Shown here piece by piece: positions 24,731-33,540 of a stretch of 64,000 nt of DNA. Both the position numbers and the translations under genes were made by a program. The DNA is from DASTBU01 sp035711845. GTDB lineage: Bacteria > Acidobacteriota > Vicinamibacteria > Vicinamibacterales > 2-12-FULL-66-21. The stretch's first letter is position 1. Every line of letters begins with the position of its first letter. Location of the stretch: contig DASTBU010000122.1 of the NCBI GenBank assembly GCA_035711845.1, forward strand, positions 62,001 to 126,000, written 5' to 3'. Below the pieces are notes generated by a model. That model was not told where the DNA came from. It saw nothing but the letters and a program-made list of their open reading frames with translations, and did no database searches.

Positions 24731-26334
24731 TCGAGCGCGGTGAACCCTCCGCTCACGATCGACGCGTCCTCATTCTCGCGCCGACGAGGAGGGACGCGAC
24801 CCTCACGCAGACCCTGCTCGCACCGGCGGGGATCGCCAGCCACCTCTGTCCGACGCTCCCTGCGATGGTAGCCGCACTGGAGGCGGGGGCCGCCGCAATC
24901 ATCATTGCCGAGGAGTGCGTGGCCTCGCCGGGCAGCGGGGCGCTCGTGGACGCCATCGCGAAACAACCGGCCTGGTCGGATCTGCCGGTGCTCGTCCTGG
25001 CGCGGCCCGGCGCTGATTCCGTCGATGTAGCCGAGGCGGTGCGCACGCTCGGCAACGTAACGGTGCTCGAGCGGCCGTTACGCGTCGCCACACTGCTGAG
25101 CGCCGTTCGCACGGCGGTCCGGGCGCGGGAGCGTCAATACCAGATTCGCGGGTATCTCGCCGACCGCGTGCGCGTGGAGGAGGCGCTGCGCGTCGCCGAC
25201 AGGCGGAAGGACGAGTTCCTCGCGACGCTCGGCCACGAGCTGCGGAATCCGCTCGCCCCGATGCTCGCCGCTCTGCAACTCCTCAAGCTGGGGGCCGTCA
25301 CCGAAACGCGCAGCCTGCGGGCGGTCGCGGTCCTGGAGCGGCAAGTACACCATCTGATGCGCCTGGTGGACGACCTGCTCGAGGTGTCGCGCATCACGCG
25401 CGGCGTGATCGACGTGCAGAAAGAGCCGCTCGAGCTCGGCGCGGTGCTGCGGACCGCCATCGAGACGAGCCGCCCCCTCATCGAGGCGGCGGGTCAGCAT
25501 CTCACCGTCGAGATCCCGGAACAAACCGTGCCCCTGACCGGGGATCCGGTGCGGCTCACGCAGGTATTCGCCAACCTGTTGAACAATGCATCGAAGTACT
25601 CCAGGGTCGGCGGGCACATCTGGTTGAAGGGATTGCAGACCGACCAGTGGGTCGTGGTGTCGGTTCGCGACGACGGAATCGGTATTCCTCCGTCGGAGCT
25701 GACGAAGGTATTCGAGATGTTCACACAGGTCGATCGTTCGCGCCGACGCGCGCAGGGCGGGCTCGGAATCGGCCTCACCCTCGTGCAGAGCCTCGTGGCG
25801 ATGCACGGTGGGACGGTCGAGGCACACAGCGAGGGATCCGATACGGGCAGCGAGTTCATCGTTCGGCTGCCCCTCCTTGCCGATAGCCCTCGACTCTCGG
25901 CCCGGGCTGAAGGAGCGGAGGCATTCCCGCCGCAACGGATTCTGATCGTCGACGACAATCGTGACGCCGCAGAAACCCTCAGCTTCCTGCTGGCCGAGCT
26001 CGGCGCGACGGTCTCCGTCGCTCACAGCGGACCCGAAGCGCTGCACGCGGTCGACGCCTTCGAGCCCCACGCGGTGCTGCTCGACATCGGGATGCCGGGC
26101 ATGGACGGCTACGAGGTCTCCCGGCAGATCCGGTCCTCCGGGGAACATCCAGACCTGCTGCTCGTCGCGCTCACCGGCTGGGGGCAGGATGACGATCGCG
26201 AACGATCCGAGCGCGCCGGGTTCAACCACCACCTCGTCAAGCCGCCCGACATCGCCCAGCTGCGATCAATCCTGCTCGCCCACGCCACACGGGTCCCAAC
26301 GCGTGAGGCACGCGCAGGGCGGCGGCGGAGCTAG
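24727..26334 (+). CDS. Hybrid sensor histidine kinase with C-terminal receiver
   Basis: The 535-residue cytosolic protein begins at GTG 24727, overlapping the KaiC-like gene by 4 bp. Residues 12-125 resemble a response-regulator fold (RVLILAPTRRDATLTQTLL), but the usual phosphoacceptor Asp position lies in AAIIIAEEC, so this is probably a pseudo-receiver. The dimerisation histidine is in ATLGHELRNPLAPM (about residue 170). HATPase motifs follow: VFANLLNNASKYS, VRDDGIGIPPSEL, GGLGIGLTLVQSLV. The C-terminal receiver has RILIVDDNRDA and the phosphoacceptor in VLLDIGMPGMDG (about 454). No membrane segment or DNA-binding output is seen. Pairing with KaiC suggests ATPase-state-dependent phosphorelay. 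Confidence 0.9.
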   Translation: MIERGEPSAHDRRVLILAPTRRDATLTQTLLAPAGIASHLCPTLPAMVAALEAGAAAIIIAEECVASPGSGALVDAIAKQPAWSDLPVLVLARPGADSVDVAEAVRTLGNVTVLERPLRVATLLSAVRTAVRARERQYQIRGYLADRVRVEEALRVADRRKDEFLATLGHELRNPLAPMLAALQLLKLGAVTETRSLRAVAVLERQVHHLMRLVDDLLEVSRITRGVIDVQKEPLELGAVLRTAIETSRPLIEAAGQHLTVEIPEQTVPLTGDPVRLTQVFANLLNNASKYSRVGGHIWLKGLQTDQWVVVSVRDDGIGIPPSELTKVFEMFTQVDRSRRRAQGGLGIGLTLVQSLVAMHGGTVEAHSEGSDTGSEFIVRLPLLADSPRLSARAEGAEAFPPQRILIVDDNRDAAETLSFLLAELGATVSVAHSGPEALHAVDAFEPHAVLLDIGMPGMDGYEVSRQIRSSGEHPDLLLVALTGWGQDDDRERSERAGFNHHLVKPPDIAQLRSILLAHATRVPTREARAGRRRS

Positions 26335-26389
26335 TTTCGATTTCGGTGCCGGCCGGGAACTGCCGCCCTTCGTGACTGTCGATTCGGGT

Positions 26390-26412
26390 TCAATGTTCAG
26401 GGTTCAGCAATT
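26390..26412. repeat. GTTCAGGGTTCAG microrepeat
   Basis: GGTTCAATGTTCAGGGTTCAG and the adjacent TTTTCAGCAA in the spacer repeat the GAACCCTGAAC word seen again at 33541-33610. It lies upstream of the small secreted protein gene. Confidence 0.5.
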
Positions 26413-26460
26413 TTCAGCAACTTCGCAGGCCGTTTCCACGTCTCTGGTTCCGGAGGTCTC

Positions 26461-26895
26461 ATGCTCAAAGAGGTATTGATGGCAGTCTGCGCTGGCGCGG
26501 TGGTCGGCGGTACGGCGGCCGCACAGAACCGGAAGCCGGCCGAACCCAAGCCGATGGTGCACGAGATCATCGTCACCGCTGACACGGTGTATACCGGCAC
26601 GGTGGAGATGGCCGTCACCCGTGGAAAGGTCACCGGCGACATGGTGATCACGTCCCCGACGAAGATCACGGGGAAGGTGGCGGGCTCGTCGAAGGCCGGC
26701 GTCCTCACCCTCGAGTTCCCTTTCACGATGGTCGAGCAGGACTGCGAGGGCACGGTGAAAATGACCATCAAGCTCGGCGACAAGCCGGGCGTCGGGAATG
26801 GAACGATGGAGGCAATCGGCTGCGGATCGGAGCCGGACACCCCCGTGACAGGGACCGTGGAGCTGAAGCCGGCGGCACCAAAGCCGGACAAGTAG
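26461..26895 (+). CDS. Small secreted protein of unknown function
   Basis: I do not recognise the family. The 144-residue product has a short signal peptide (VLMAVCAGAVVGGTAAAQ). The mature protein is rich in Thr, Val, Lys and Gly, and alternates as beta-strands (HEIIVTADTVYTGTVEMAVT, MVITSPTKITGKVAG, GVLTLEFPFTMVEQDCEGTV, MEAIGCGSEPDTPVTGTVEL). Two cysteines, in QDCEG and AIGCG, could form a disulfide. It ends PAAPKPDK. A lipid-binding or barrel-like periplasmic protein is possible, but nothing points to a substrate. ATG 26479 is an alternative start. Its 3' flank carries the MITE-like palindrome. Confidence 0.65.
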   Translation: MLKEVLMAVCAGAVVGGTAAAQNRKPAEPKPMVHEIIVTADTVYTGTVEMAVTRGKVTGDMVITSPTKITGKVAGSSKAGVLTLEFPFTMVEQDCEGTVKMTIKLGDKPGVGNGTMEAIGCGSEPDTPVTGTVELKPAAPKPDK

Positions 26896-26914
26896 TGTTC
26901 ATCACGAGTCGCTA

Positions 26915-27074
26915 GTCCCCTGGAAACGTAATGCGTTGCATAAGTCCCGGAGCGCGGCGCCCGGATCGCAAGGCGCGACGACCGAGCATATTGGGTAGAT
27001 GTGAGGGAGGAGCAACGCAGCGAGCCGGGATGCCCCGCCCGGGAATTATGTGACGCATTACGTTTCCAGGGGAC
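26915..27074. mobile_element. 160-bp MITE-like palindromic element
   Basis: Perfect 22-bp terminal inverted repeats, GTCCCCTGGAAACGTAATGC plus GT at 26915-26936 and its exact complement at 27053-27074, bound a 160-bp element with no coding capacity. Internally the arms stay partly complementary (GCATAAGTCCCGG against the complement of CCCGGGAATTATG), so the whole element can fold. I see no clear target duplication. The ends do not match those of the RAYT element at 60359, so the mobilising enzyme is not evident in the window. Confidence 0.7.
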
Positions 27075-27076
27075 CC

Positions 27077-27112
27077 GCAAAACGGGGCGGAGCCTTACGG
27101 CCCCGCCCCGTT
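27077..27112 (-). terminator. Intrinsic terminator for the minus-strand TonB-receptor remnant
   Basis: AACGGGGCGG (27081-27090) and CCGCCCCGTT (27103-27112) make a perfect 10-bp stem with an inner GCC/GGC extension. Read on the minus strand the stem is followed by TTTTG, which makes it a plausible rho-independent terminator. The TGA of the receptor remnant lies at its edge. Confidence 0.65.
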
Positions 27113-27489
27113 CAAGCCCTGCACGGCGCTGGTTGCCCTGACCAGAACGAGATCCTCGCCTGCATACGCAGCGTGCGCGCTCCGAGGAACTGGTCCGCCA
27201 GGTTGAACCGCGGATCGGGCCGCAGTTTGCGGGATTCGGCGATCCCGAACACATCGAAGCCCTGGAAGAACTGGGCGTCGGTGATGCCGGCGACCGAGTC
27301 GCGGTACCGCGCCTGGAACTGGCGCGTGATCGTGTCCTGGTCGAACAGGTTGAAGATGTTCAGGCCGACATTCACCCGGGTCCGGCCGGACAGACGCAGT
27401 TCGTGCTGCAGGAGCAGGTCCGTCTGGGTGAACGCGGTCGTCCGTCCCAGGTTGCCGCGCGCCTCGTCGAAGACAGGCCTCGCTGAGTG
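27112..27489 (-). pseudogene. C-terminal remnant of a TonB-dependent receptor
   Basis: About 125 residues read like the last strands of the large carboxypeptidase-regulatory TonB receptors of acidobacteria: EARGNLGRTTAFTQTDLLLQ, VNVGLNIFNLFDQDTITR, DAQFFQGFDVFGIAES, KLRPDPRFNLADQFLGARTL. The plug, signal peptide and most of the barrel are missing. Upstream sequence switches directly to the TauE/SafE gene, whose end lies 8 bp away. The remnant is therefore not a functional receptor, although its terminator survives. It marks a deletion or insertion breakpoint near 27490. Confidence 0.75.
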
Positions 27490-27497
27490 CCGCTTGC

Positions 27498-28244
27498 TCA
27501 CTCGGTCACCCAGAGCAGCACAGCGAACACCACGATCGTCGCCGTGACGACGCGCTCGAGCCACCTGTGACCTTTGAGCACGGCGACGCGGACGCCCACC
27601 ACGCCTCCTAGCAGATTCCCGCCGGCGAGCGCGAGGCCGGCCGGCCAGTTGACGTGGCCGGTCCCGGCGAAGACGGCCAGCGAGAGGAGCGTCAGGAGCA
27701 TGACCGTGAACACCTTGACCGCGTTGCCGCGGACCAAGTCCATGCCGGCGAGAGAGGTCAAACCGAGCGCGAGGAAACCGACCCCCGCCTGGAGAAAGCC
27801 TCCGTAGACACCCGTCACGAAGAATCCGACGAGCATCGTCCAGTGCCATGGGCGCCTGACCTCGGCGCCCGGTGCCCCTCTCAACGACTTGTGCAGCAGC
27901 GTGCCGAGCGTCATCGCCAGCATCACCACCGACAGGATTCGCCTGAACGCGATATCCGGAACGTTGAGCGCGGCCCACACGCCGAGCCCGGCGCCGACGA
28001 CTGCGGGCACGCTGACCGCGAGCGCCCACGTCATCGGGAGCATCTGGTGACGCCGGAAGCCGGCCACGGCGCTGACGTTCTGGGCCAGAACGCCCATGCG
28101 GTTGGTACCGTTGGCGACCCCGGCTGGAAGACCCAGGAAGAGGAGCAGCGGCAAAGTGAGGAACGAGCCCCCGCCGGCGATGACGTTGATGACAGCAGCG
28201 ACGAAACCGACGGCGAAGAGGGCCAGCAGACCGAGTATGGACAC
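27498..28244 (-). CDS. TauE/SafE family sulfite/anion exporter-like permease
   Basis: The 248-residue protein starts at GTG 28244 and is almost entirely hydrophobic, with about seven to eight transmembrane helices. It has the family's duplicated motif: VINVIAGGGSFLTLPLLLFL followed by NGTNRMGVLAQNVSA in the first half, and YGGFLQAGVGFLALGL followed by NAVKVFTVMLLTLLSLAVF in the second. It ends with VVTATIVVFAVLLWVTE. Family members export sulfite, sulfonates or other small organic anions across the inner membrane; the substrate here is unknown. The flanking gene is a receptor remnant, so context gives no clue. Confidence 0.88.
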   Translation of the reverse strand: MSILGLLALFAVGFVAAVINVIAGGGSFLTLPLLLFLGLPAGVANGTNRMGVLAQNVSAVAGFRRHQMLPMTWALAVSVPAVVGAGLGVWAALNVPDIAFRRILSVVMLAMTLGTLLHKSLRGAPGAEVRRPWHWTMLVGFFVTGVYGGFLQAGVGFLALGLTSLAGMDLVRGNAVKVFTVMLLTLLSLAVFAGTGHVNWPAGLALAGGNLLGGVVGVRVAVLKGHRWLERVVTATIVVFAVLLWVTE

Positions 28245-28525
28245 GATGTGAGCTTAGCGCTTCGTGGGGCGCGCACGAATTCGCGGCGGCCGTACGCAAG
28301 GTAATCTTGACGTCCTCTGACCGCGGGCGGTCACACACTGTTCGGATCCGCCCGCTCGGCCGGCGGGAACCCCCGGGGGCCCTCGAGCTTTTACCCTCAC
28401 CTGTCTGGCACCGGTCTGGCTTGCCCTGCGTGCGAAGGGACGTGCCCTCCGCATCAGACGAACCTGCGCGGCGAGTGAGATCGCGCAGCGCCGGTGCGAC
28501 GACTTGAATCAAGCGCGAGGTGAAG

Positions 28526-30973
28526 ATGTTCGAGGCTCTCCTCCAGGACCTCGTGTTCGCCGTCCGTCTCTGGCGGGTTCGCCCGGTGCTCGCCGTCGTC
28601 ATTGTTCTGACGCTCGCCCTCGGGTTTTCGGCGACGTCTGTGATGGTTAGCGTCGTCCAGACCGTGCTGCTCGAGCCCCTGCCTTATTCGGATCCGTCCC
28701 GGCTCGTTGTCGTGCGTGCAGGCTTGCCTGGGCAACGCCGTGCCGTGGCGCAACTGTCGGGACCCGAAGTTGTGGCATTGAAGGACCGCGCCCGGACAAT
28801 CGACACTGCCGGAGCCGTGTGGGCGCGTCCTGGGGCGCTCGGGGGATCCGGGTCGGGCGTCGAGATCGAGGTCGGGTGGATCACCCCGGGTTTCCTGGAG
28901 GCGTTCGGTGCGCTCCCCCAGGTTGGCAGGCTGCCAACCCCCGAGGAGCACCAGCGGACCGACACCATCCTGTTGAGCGATGTCCTCTGGCGGGAGCGTT
29001 TCGGCTCGGATCCTTCGATCGTCGGCCGCCGAATCGACTTCGACGGCGAGCCTCGCACGGTCGTTGGCGTGATGCCGCCCCGCTTCCGGATGTTGTTCCC
29101 GCCCGAAGACGGCGTGCCGGAATCGATCCTGGCCTGGCTCCCGTGGGGCGTTGACATCGGGCAGCATTCGCGTGCGTTCAGGGTTTTCACGACGGTCGCC
29201 CGCCTGGGCTCCGGAGTCACCGATCTCCAGCGCGATGCGGACCTCGCAACGGTCGCCGCCGGGATCTCGCGGGAGGACGCGGAGTACTCGCGCTCGGGGT
29301 TTTCATTGACCGCGGAATCGGTTCCTCGGGCACTCGTCGCCCCGGTGCGCCAGGCCCTGCTGATCGTCCTGGGAGTCGTCACGCTGGTCCTGCTGATTGC
29401 ATGCGCGAACGTGGCAACGCTCCTGTTGATCCGGTCCATGCAGCGATCCCGGGAATTTGCGGTACGAATTGCGCTGGGCGTCGGACGCGTTCGCCTCTGG
29501 CGGCAGTTGCTCGTCGAGCACGTGCTGCTGGGCGTCCTCGGGGCTGCCGCGGGGCTCTGGCTCGCGGACGGTGGACTTCTCCTGCTCCGCCAGCTCGATC
29601 CGGGCGGCATTCCCCGGCTGCAGGAAGTCGCCATCAAGACCCCGATTGTCGTCCTCGCGGCGCTTTCGGCCCTGGCAGCTGCGGTTGTAATCGGCGCGGG
29701 GGCGTCACGGTACGCACTACGGTGTACGCCGTCGCCGCACCAGTCGCTGCGGGGTGCAACGGGGCGGCCGCGTCCGGCGATGGCCTTCTTCATCATGACG
29801 CAGTTCGCGCTCGCGGTCGTGCTGCTCGCCGGCGCGGGGCTTCTCCTTCGCACGATGGCAAAGATCAATGCCGTGGAACTGGGGTTCACGCCGGCGGGTG
29901 TCGTCTCGATGCGCCTGTCGCTTCCCGATGTGCGATATCCGTACGACACCGCGGGTCCCGCCATCGCGGCGTTCTATCGGCAGCTCGACGAACGGCTTCG
30001 TCACGTCTCATCTGTCCGCGCCGCGGGCTCGACGTTGAGTCCGCCACTCGCCGACCACCCGATGAGGGCCCGTGCGTACTCGTACCGGACACTCGAAGGC
30101 GACGTGGAATGGGGGAAGTTGGCCGCGGATTACCGGACGGTCACGCCCGGGTGGTTCGAGGCCGTCGGCGCCCGCCTCGTCGCGGGCCGCGTGTTCGACC
30201 GGCACGATCGAATCGGCCGTCCGCTCGCGGTGATAGTCGACACGACGCTCGCCGTCCGCGCATGGCCGGGCGAACCGGCGGTCGGCAAGTCGATTCGAGT
30301 CGAGGTTTTCAGGAACGGCGTGTTCGCTCCTGCATGGGGAGAAGTCGTCGGCGTCATCAAGCCCGTGCGTCAGATCAGCCTGGTCACCGAGGAACGCGAG
30401 CAGGTGTATCTGCCACACGAGCAGTCGCCGCAACGGACGATGTATGCTTTCGTCCGTACAGATGGCGATCCGCTCGCGATCGTCGGCCAGGTGCAGGCGA
30501 TCGTCCGGACCCTCGAGCCCGATCTGCCGATCTTCGACGTCCGGCTGGCTTCCGACTACGTCGCGAACGCAACGGCGGTAACACGATTCGCCCTGGTCGC
30601 GCTCGCGGTCTTTGCCGCGGTCGCGGTCGCACTCGCAGCCGCTGGGGTGTTCGCCGCCATGTCGGCGACGGTGGGCGAACGCCGGCGCGAGATCGCCGTC
30701 AGGCTGGCGTTGGGTGCGCCGCCCTCCAGAGTTTTCCGGCAGGTCATGGGGCAGGGACTCGGTGTCGCCCTCCTGGGGATTGGGGCTGGCGCGATCGGCG
30801 CGATCGCCCTCACTCGCCTTCTGTCCAGCCTGCTGTTCGGCGTACGTCCAGGCGATGCGCCGACGCTTGTCGGCGTGACCCTGCTTGCCGTGGCGTGTGC
30901 CGCAATCGGCTGCTGGCTGCCCGCAAGACGCGCCTCGGCCGTGGAGCCGTGGCAGGTGTTGGGGGAGGAATAG
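28526..30973 (+). CDS. ADOP-type permease (MacB/FtsX-like, duplicated)
   Basis: The ATG at 28526 follows GCGAGGTGAAG; a GTG at 28520 lies inside that ribosome site. The 815-residue product has two repeats of a periplasmic MacB domain followed by an FtsX helix bundle. The first bundle has VLGVVTLVLLIACANVATLL and REFAVRIALGVGRVR. The second has VALAVFAAVAVALAAAGVFA and RREIAVRLALGAPPSR, ending ARRASAVEPWQVLGEE. It is an inner-membrane protein without its own ATPase. The gene is separated from the next ADOP by only 54 bp of word repeats and is convergent with it. Confidence 0.87.
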   Translation: MFEALLQDLVFAVRLWRVRPVLAVVIVLTLALGFSATSVMVSVVQTVLLEPLPYSDPSRLVVVRAGLPGQRRAVAQLSGPEVVALKDRARTIDTAGAVWARPGALGGSGSGVEIEVGWITPGFLEAFGALPQVGRLPTPEEHQRTDTILLSDVLWRERFGSDPSIVGRRIDFDGEPRTVVGVMPPRFRMLFPPEDGVPESILAWLPWGVDIGQHSRAFRVFTTVARLGSGVTDLQRDADLATVAAGISREDAEYSRSGFSLTAESVPRALVAPVRQALLIVLGVVTLVLLIACANVATLLLIRSMQRSREFAVRIALGVGRVRLWRQLLVEHVLLGVLGAAAGLWLADGGLLLLRQLDPGGIPRLQEVAIKTPIVVLAALSALAAAVVIGAGASRYALRCTPSPHQSLRGATGRPRPAMAFFIMTQFALAVVLLAGAGLLLRTMAKINAVELGFTPAGVVSMRLSLPDVRYPYDTAGPAIAAFYRQLDERLRHVSSVRAAGSTLSPPLADHPMRARAYSYRTLEGDVEWGKLAADYRTVTPGWFEAVGARLVAGRVFDRHDRIGRPLAVIVDTTLAVRAWPGEPAVGKSIRVEVFRNGVFAPAWGEVVGVIKPVRQISLVTEEREQVYLPHEQSPQRTMYAFVRTDGDPLAIVGQVQAIVRTLEPDLPIFDVRLASDYVANATAVTRFALVALAVFAAVAVALAAAGVFAAMSATVGERRREIAVRLALGAPPSRVFRQVMGQGLGVALLGIGAGAIGAIALTRLLSSLLFGVRPGDAPTLVGVTLLAVACAAIGCWLPARRASAVEPWQVLGEE

Positions 30974-30977
30974 ACAA

Positions 30978-31026
30978 ATCACGTGCGATGTGCGATGTGC
31001 TACGTGCTCCTTGTCACGTGCGACGT
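30978..31026. repeat. ACGTGCGATGTGC word repeats between convergent permeases
   Basis: The short spacer is almost wholly made of CACGTGCGATGTGCGATGTG, CTACGTGC and CACGTGCGACGTGC. The same word occurs at 11865-11908, 13580-13599 and 13981-13997. Confidence 0.75.
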
Positions 31027-31027
31027 G

Positions 31028-33487
31028 CTACTGATTGAGTGCGATCACCGGATCGATCCTCGAAGCGCGGCGGGCCGGGACGGCGCAGGCCGCGAGCGAC
31101 ACCAGCCCGAGGACGACGGCCACTGATCCCAGGACGAACGGATCCATGGCGCCGACGCCGTAGAGCTGCGACTCGAGCGCGCTCCTGATCGAGAAGGCGC
31201 CGATGATCCCGAGCGCGAGGCCCGCTCCGAGCAGCAGCAGGCCCTCGGACAGGATCAGCAGGAACACGCGCCACGCATCGCTGCCGAGCGCCATGCGGAT
31301 GCCAATCTCCCGCGCCCGCTGCGCGACCTGGTACGCCAGCACCCCGTAGATCCCGACCGCCGCGAGGAACAATGCCACGGCGCCAAAAACCGCTGCCAGC
31401 ACCATGGGCGTGCGCCGGTCCACCAGCGTCTCCTCCAGCCGCTCCTGCATCGTCACGACGCCAAAGAGCGGGAGCTCCGGGTCGATCTCCGCGAGCGTGC
31501 GGCGAATGGCAGGTGTGATCGCGGTGGAGCTCGAGTCCGCCCTGATCGTCAGCCCCAGGTTGTGCCTCGGCTGCTGGGCGAGAGGAAAGTAGTAAGCGCC
31601 GACCCGATCGTCGGTTTCGACGAGCCCGGACATCCGGATCTCCGAGACGACGCCGACGACGGTGTACCAACGCGAGTCGGGACCGGGTTTCGTCAGGTCC
31701 TGTGCGCTGCCCGGCGAGTACATCCGGCGCCCGAGTGGATTCGTGTCCCGCCAGAACCTCCGCGCAAGCCTCTCGTCGACAATTACAACGTTCGGCGAGC
31801 GCTCGGTGTCGCTGTCGTTGAAGAAGCGCCCGCTGCGCAGGGCGATCCCCATCGACTCGAAGTAGCCGGGCGAGACCGAGGTATTGAACGGCGAGATGAG
31901 CGATTCACCCGGGGCCATCCGGTATCCCTCGGCGAGGATGACGCTGTCGGAAGAGTCTCCGCTGAATGGGACGCTCGACGTGATCCCGACCTGCTGCACG
32001 CCAGGCAGCGTTCGAAGTCGCTCGAGGAAGCGACCGGTGAAGATCCGCAGGGCCTGCGAGTCTGGATAGCGCGACTCCGGCGGAGCAACGCGTGCCGTCA
32101 GCACGGACGCCGGTTCGAAGCCGGGATCGATGGCGAGCACCCGCTGGAAGCTGGCCAGGAGCAGCCCGGCACCGATGAGCAGCATGAACGCAAAAGCTAC
32201 CTGCGCCGTGACCAGCGACCGCCGGACGAGCCGCGTCCCATGCCCGCTCGTGCCGCTGCGGCTCTCCTCGCGGAACGCCTGGCTCAGGTTCACATGCCGC
32301 ATCGAAACGACCGGCACCAGCGCGACCACCATGCCTACCCCCAGCGCCAGCAGGAGCGTGAATGCGACCGCCACACCGTCGAGACGGACCTCTGTGCCCC
32401 GCGGCAGACGTTCGAGCCCCAGCGCCGAAAGCACCGATACGCCCCAGTAGCCGACTGCCAGTCCGAGCAGGCCGCCGGCCGCCGTCAACAGCACGGTCTC
32501 GGTCAGCAGCTGTCGTGTCAGCCGTCCAAGTCCCGCGCCCAGGGCCTGCCTCGTTGCCAGCTCCTTCGCGCGTCCGCTCGATCGCACCAGCACGAGGTTG
32601 GTGATGTTGACGACGCCGATGAGCAGCACGAAGAGAACACCGCCCCACAGCAGGTAGAGTGTGCGACGGATGCTGCGCACCAGGTCTTCCTGGAGCGGAA
32701 CCACCACGGAGTGGAACCCGGCGTTGGTCAGGATTTCTTTGAAATGCGGAAAGCGCTCCATGTTGCGCGCGTTGAGCGCATCGAGCTGCTGCTGAGCCTG
32801 CGCCGCGGTCGCTCCGGGACGCAATCGCCCCACCATCGACCAGTTGTTGCTGTGGCGCGCAGACTTCTCTTCCACGCTGAAGGCGGCGGGTATCCAGAGC
32901 CTGACGTCCGGGTCGAGAAACGAGAAGCCGGCGGGCAGCACGCCGACGATCGAGTACGGCTCCCCGTTGATGCGAAGCTCCTGACCGACCGCTTCGGTTC
33001 TGCCGCCATAGAGCTCCTGCCACAGGCCGTAGGTGAGGACGACCTTGCGATCGTTCCCCAACTCCCCTTCGGCCTCGGTGAAGATCCGCCCATGGAGGGG
33101 TGCGGCGCCCAGCATCCGGAGCAGGGACGGCGTCGCCATCATCCCGGACATCCGCTGCGGGTCGCCTTCGATACCGACCGTGAGGCCTCTGGTGTCGTAC
33201 AGCGCCTGCTCCTCGAACGCCTGGAGTTCGCGCAGCCGATCGTAGTAGTCGGGAACACCGTTGGACGAGCGCTCCACGCCGGCCCGGGGATAGCTGTTGT
33301 GCATCAGGACCAGCCGTTCGGGCTCGCGGATCGGCAGCGGCCGCAGCAGCACGGAGTTCACGACGGAGAAGATCGTGGCGTTGGCGCCAATGCAGATGGC
33401 GAGGGTCAGGAGGGCCGTCAGCGTAAAGGCCCGGTCCTTGAGGAGCAGCCGGACGGCGAAACGAAGGTCCTGGAAAAGTCTTTCCAT
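31028..33487 (-). CDS. ADOP-type permease (MacB/FtsX-like, duplicated)
   Basis: The 819-residue product starts at ATG 33487 with MERLFQDLRFAVRLLLKDRA, a leader typical of the family. It has the first helix LTLAICIGANATIFSVV and a periplasmic domain. The first FtsX block (LFVLLIGVVNITNLVLVRSS) includes GRAKELATRQALGAG, and the second periplasmic domain and FtsX block (FGAVALFLAAVGIYGVLAYQ, AREIGIRMALGSDAW) end with ARRASRIDPVIALNQ. It is divergent from the ADOP at 33623, so a 135-bp region holding an inverted GAACCCTGAAC repeat must serve both promoters. The substrate is unknown. Confidence 0.87.
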   Translation of the reverse strand: MERLFQDLRFAVRLLLKDRAFTLTALLTLAICIGANATIFSVVNSVLLRPLPIREPERLVLMHNSYPRAGVERSSNGVPDYYDRLRELQAFEEQALYDTRGLTVGIEGDPQRMSGMMATPSLLRMLGAAPLHGRIFTEAEGELGNDRKVVLTYGLWQELYGGRTEAVGQELRINGEPYSIVGVLPAGFSFLDPDVRLWIPAAFSVEEKSARHSNNWSMVGRLRPGATAAQAQQQLDALNARNMERFPHFKEILTNAGFHSVVVPLQEDLVRSIRRTLYLLWGGVLFVLLIGVVNITNLVLVRSSGRAKELATRQALGAGLGRLTRQLLTETVLLTAAGGLLGLAVGYWGVSVLSALGLERLPRGTEVRLDGVAVAFTLLLALGVGMVVALVPVVSMRHVNLSQAFREESRSGTSGHGTRLVRRSLVTAQVAFAFMLLIGAGLLLASFQRVLAIDPGFEPASVLTARVAPPESRYPDSQALRIFTGRFLERLRTLPGVQQVGITSSVPFSGDSSDSVILAEGYRMAPGESLISPFNTSVSPGYFESMGIALRSGRFFNDSDTERSPNVVIVDERLARRFWRDTNPLGRRMYSPGSAQDLTKPGPDSRWYTVVGVVSEIRMSGLVETDDRVGAYYFPLAQQPRHNLGLTIRADSSSTAITPAIRRTLAEIDPELPLFGVVTMQERLEETLVDRRTPMVLAAVFGAVALFLAAVGIYGVLAYQVAQRAREIGIRMALGSDAWRVFLLILSEGLLLLGAGLALGIIGAFSIRSALESQLYGVGAMDPFVLGSVAVVLGLVSLAACAVPARRASRIDPVIALNQ

Positions 33488-33540
33488 ACGTCACCTATAC
33501 GCGGCTGTGAGCGGGCAGTTCGGGGTCAAAGGCGGGGAAA

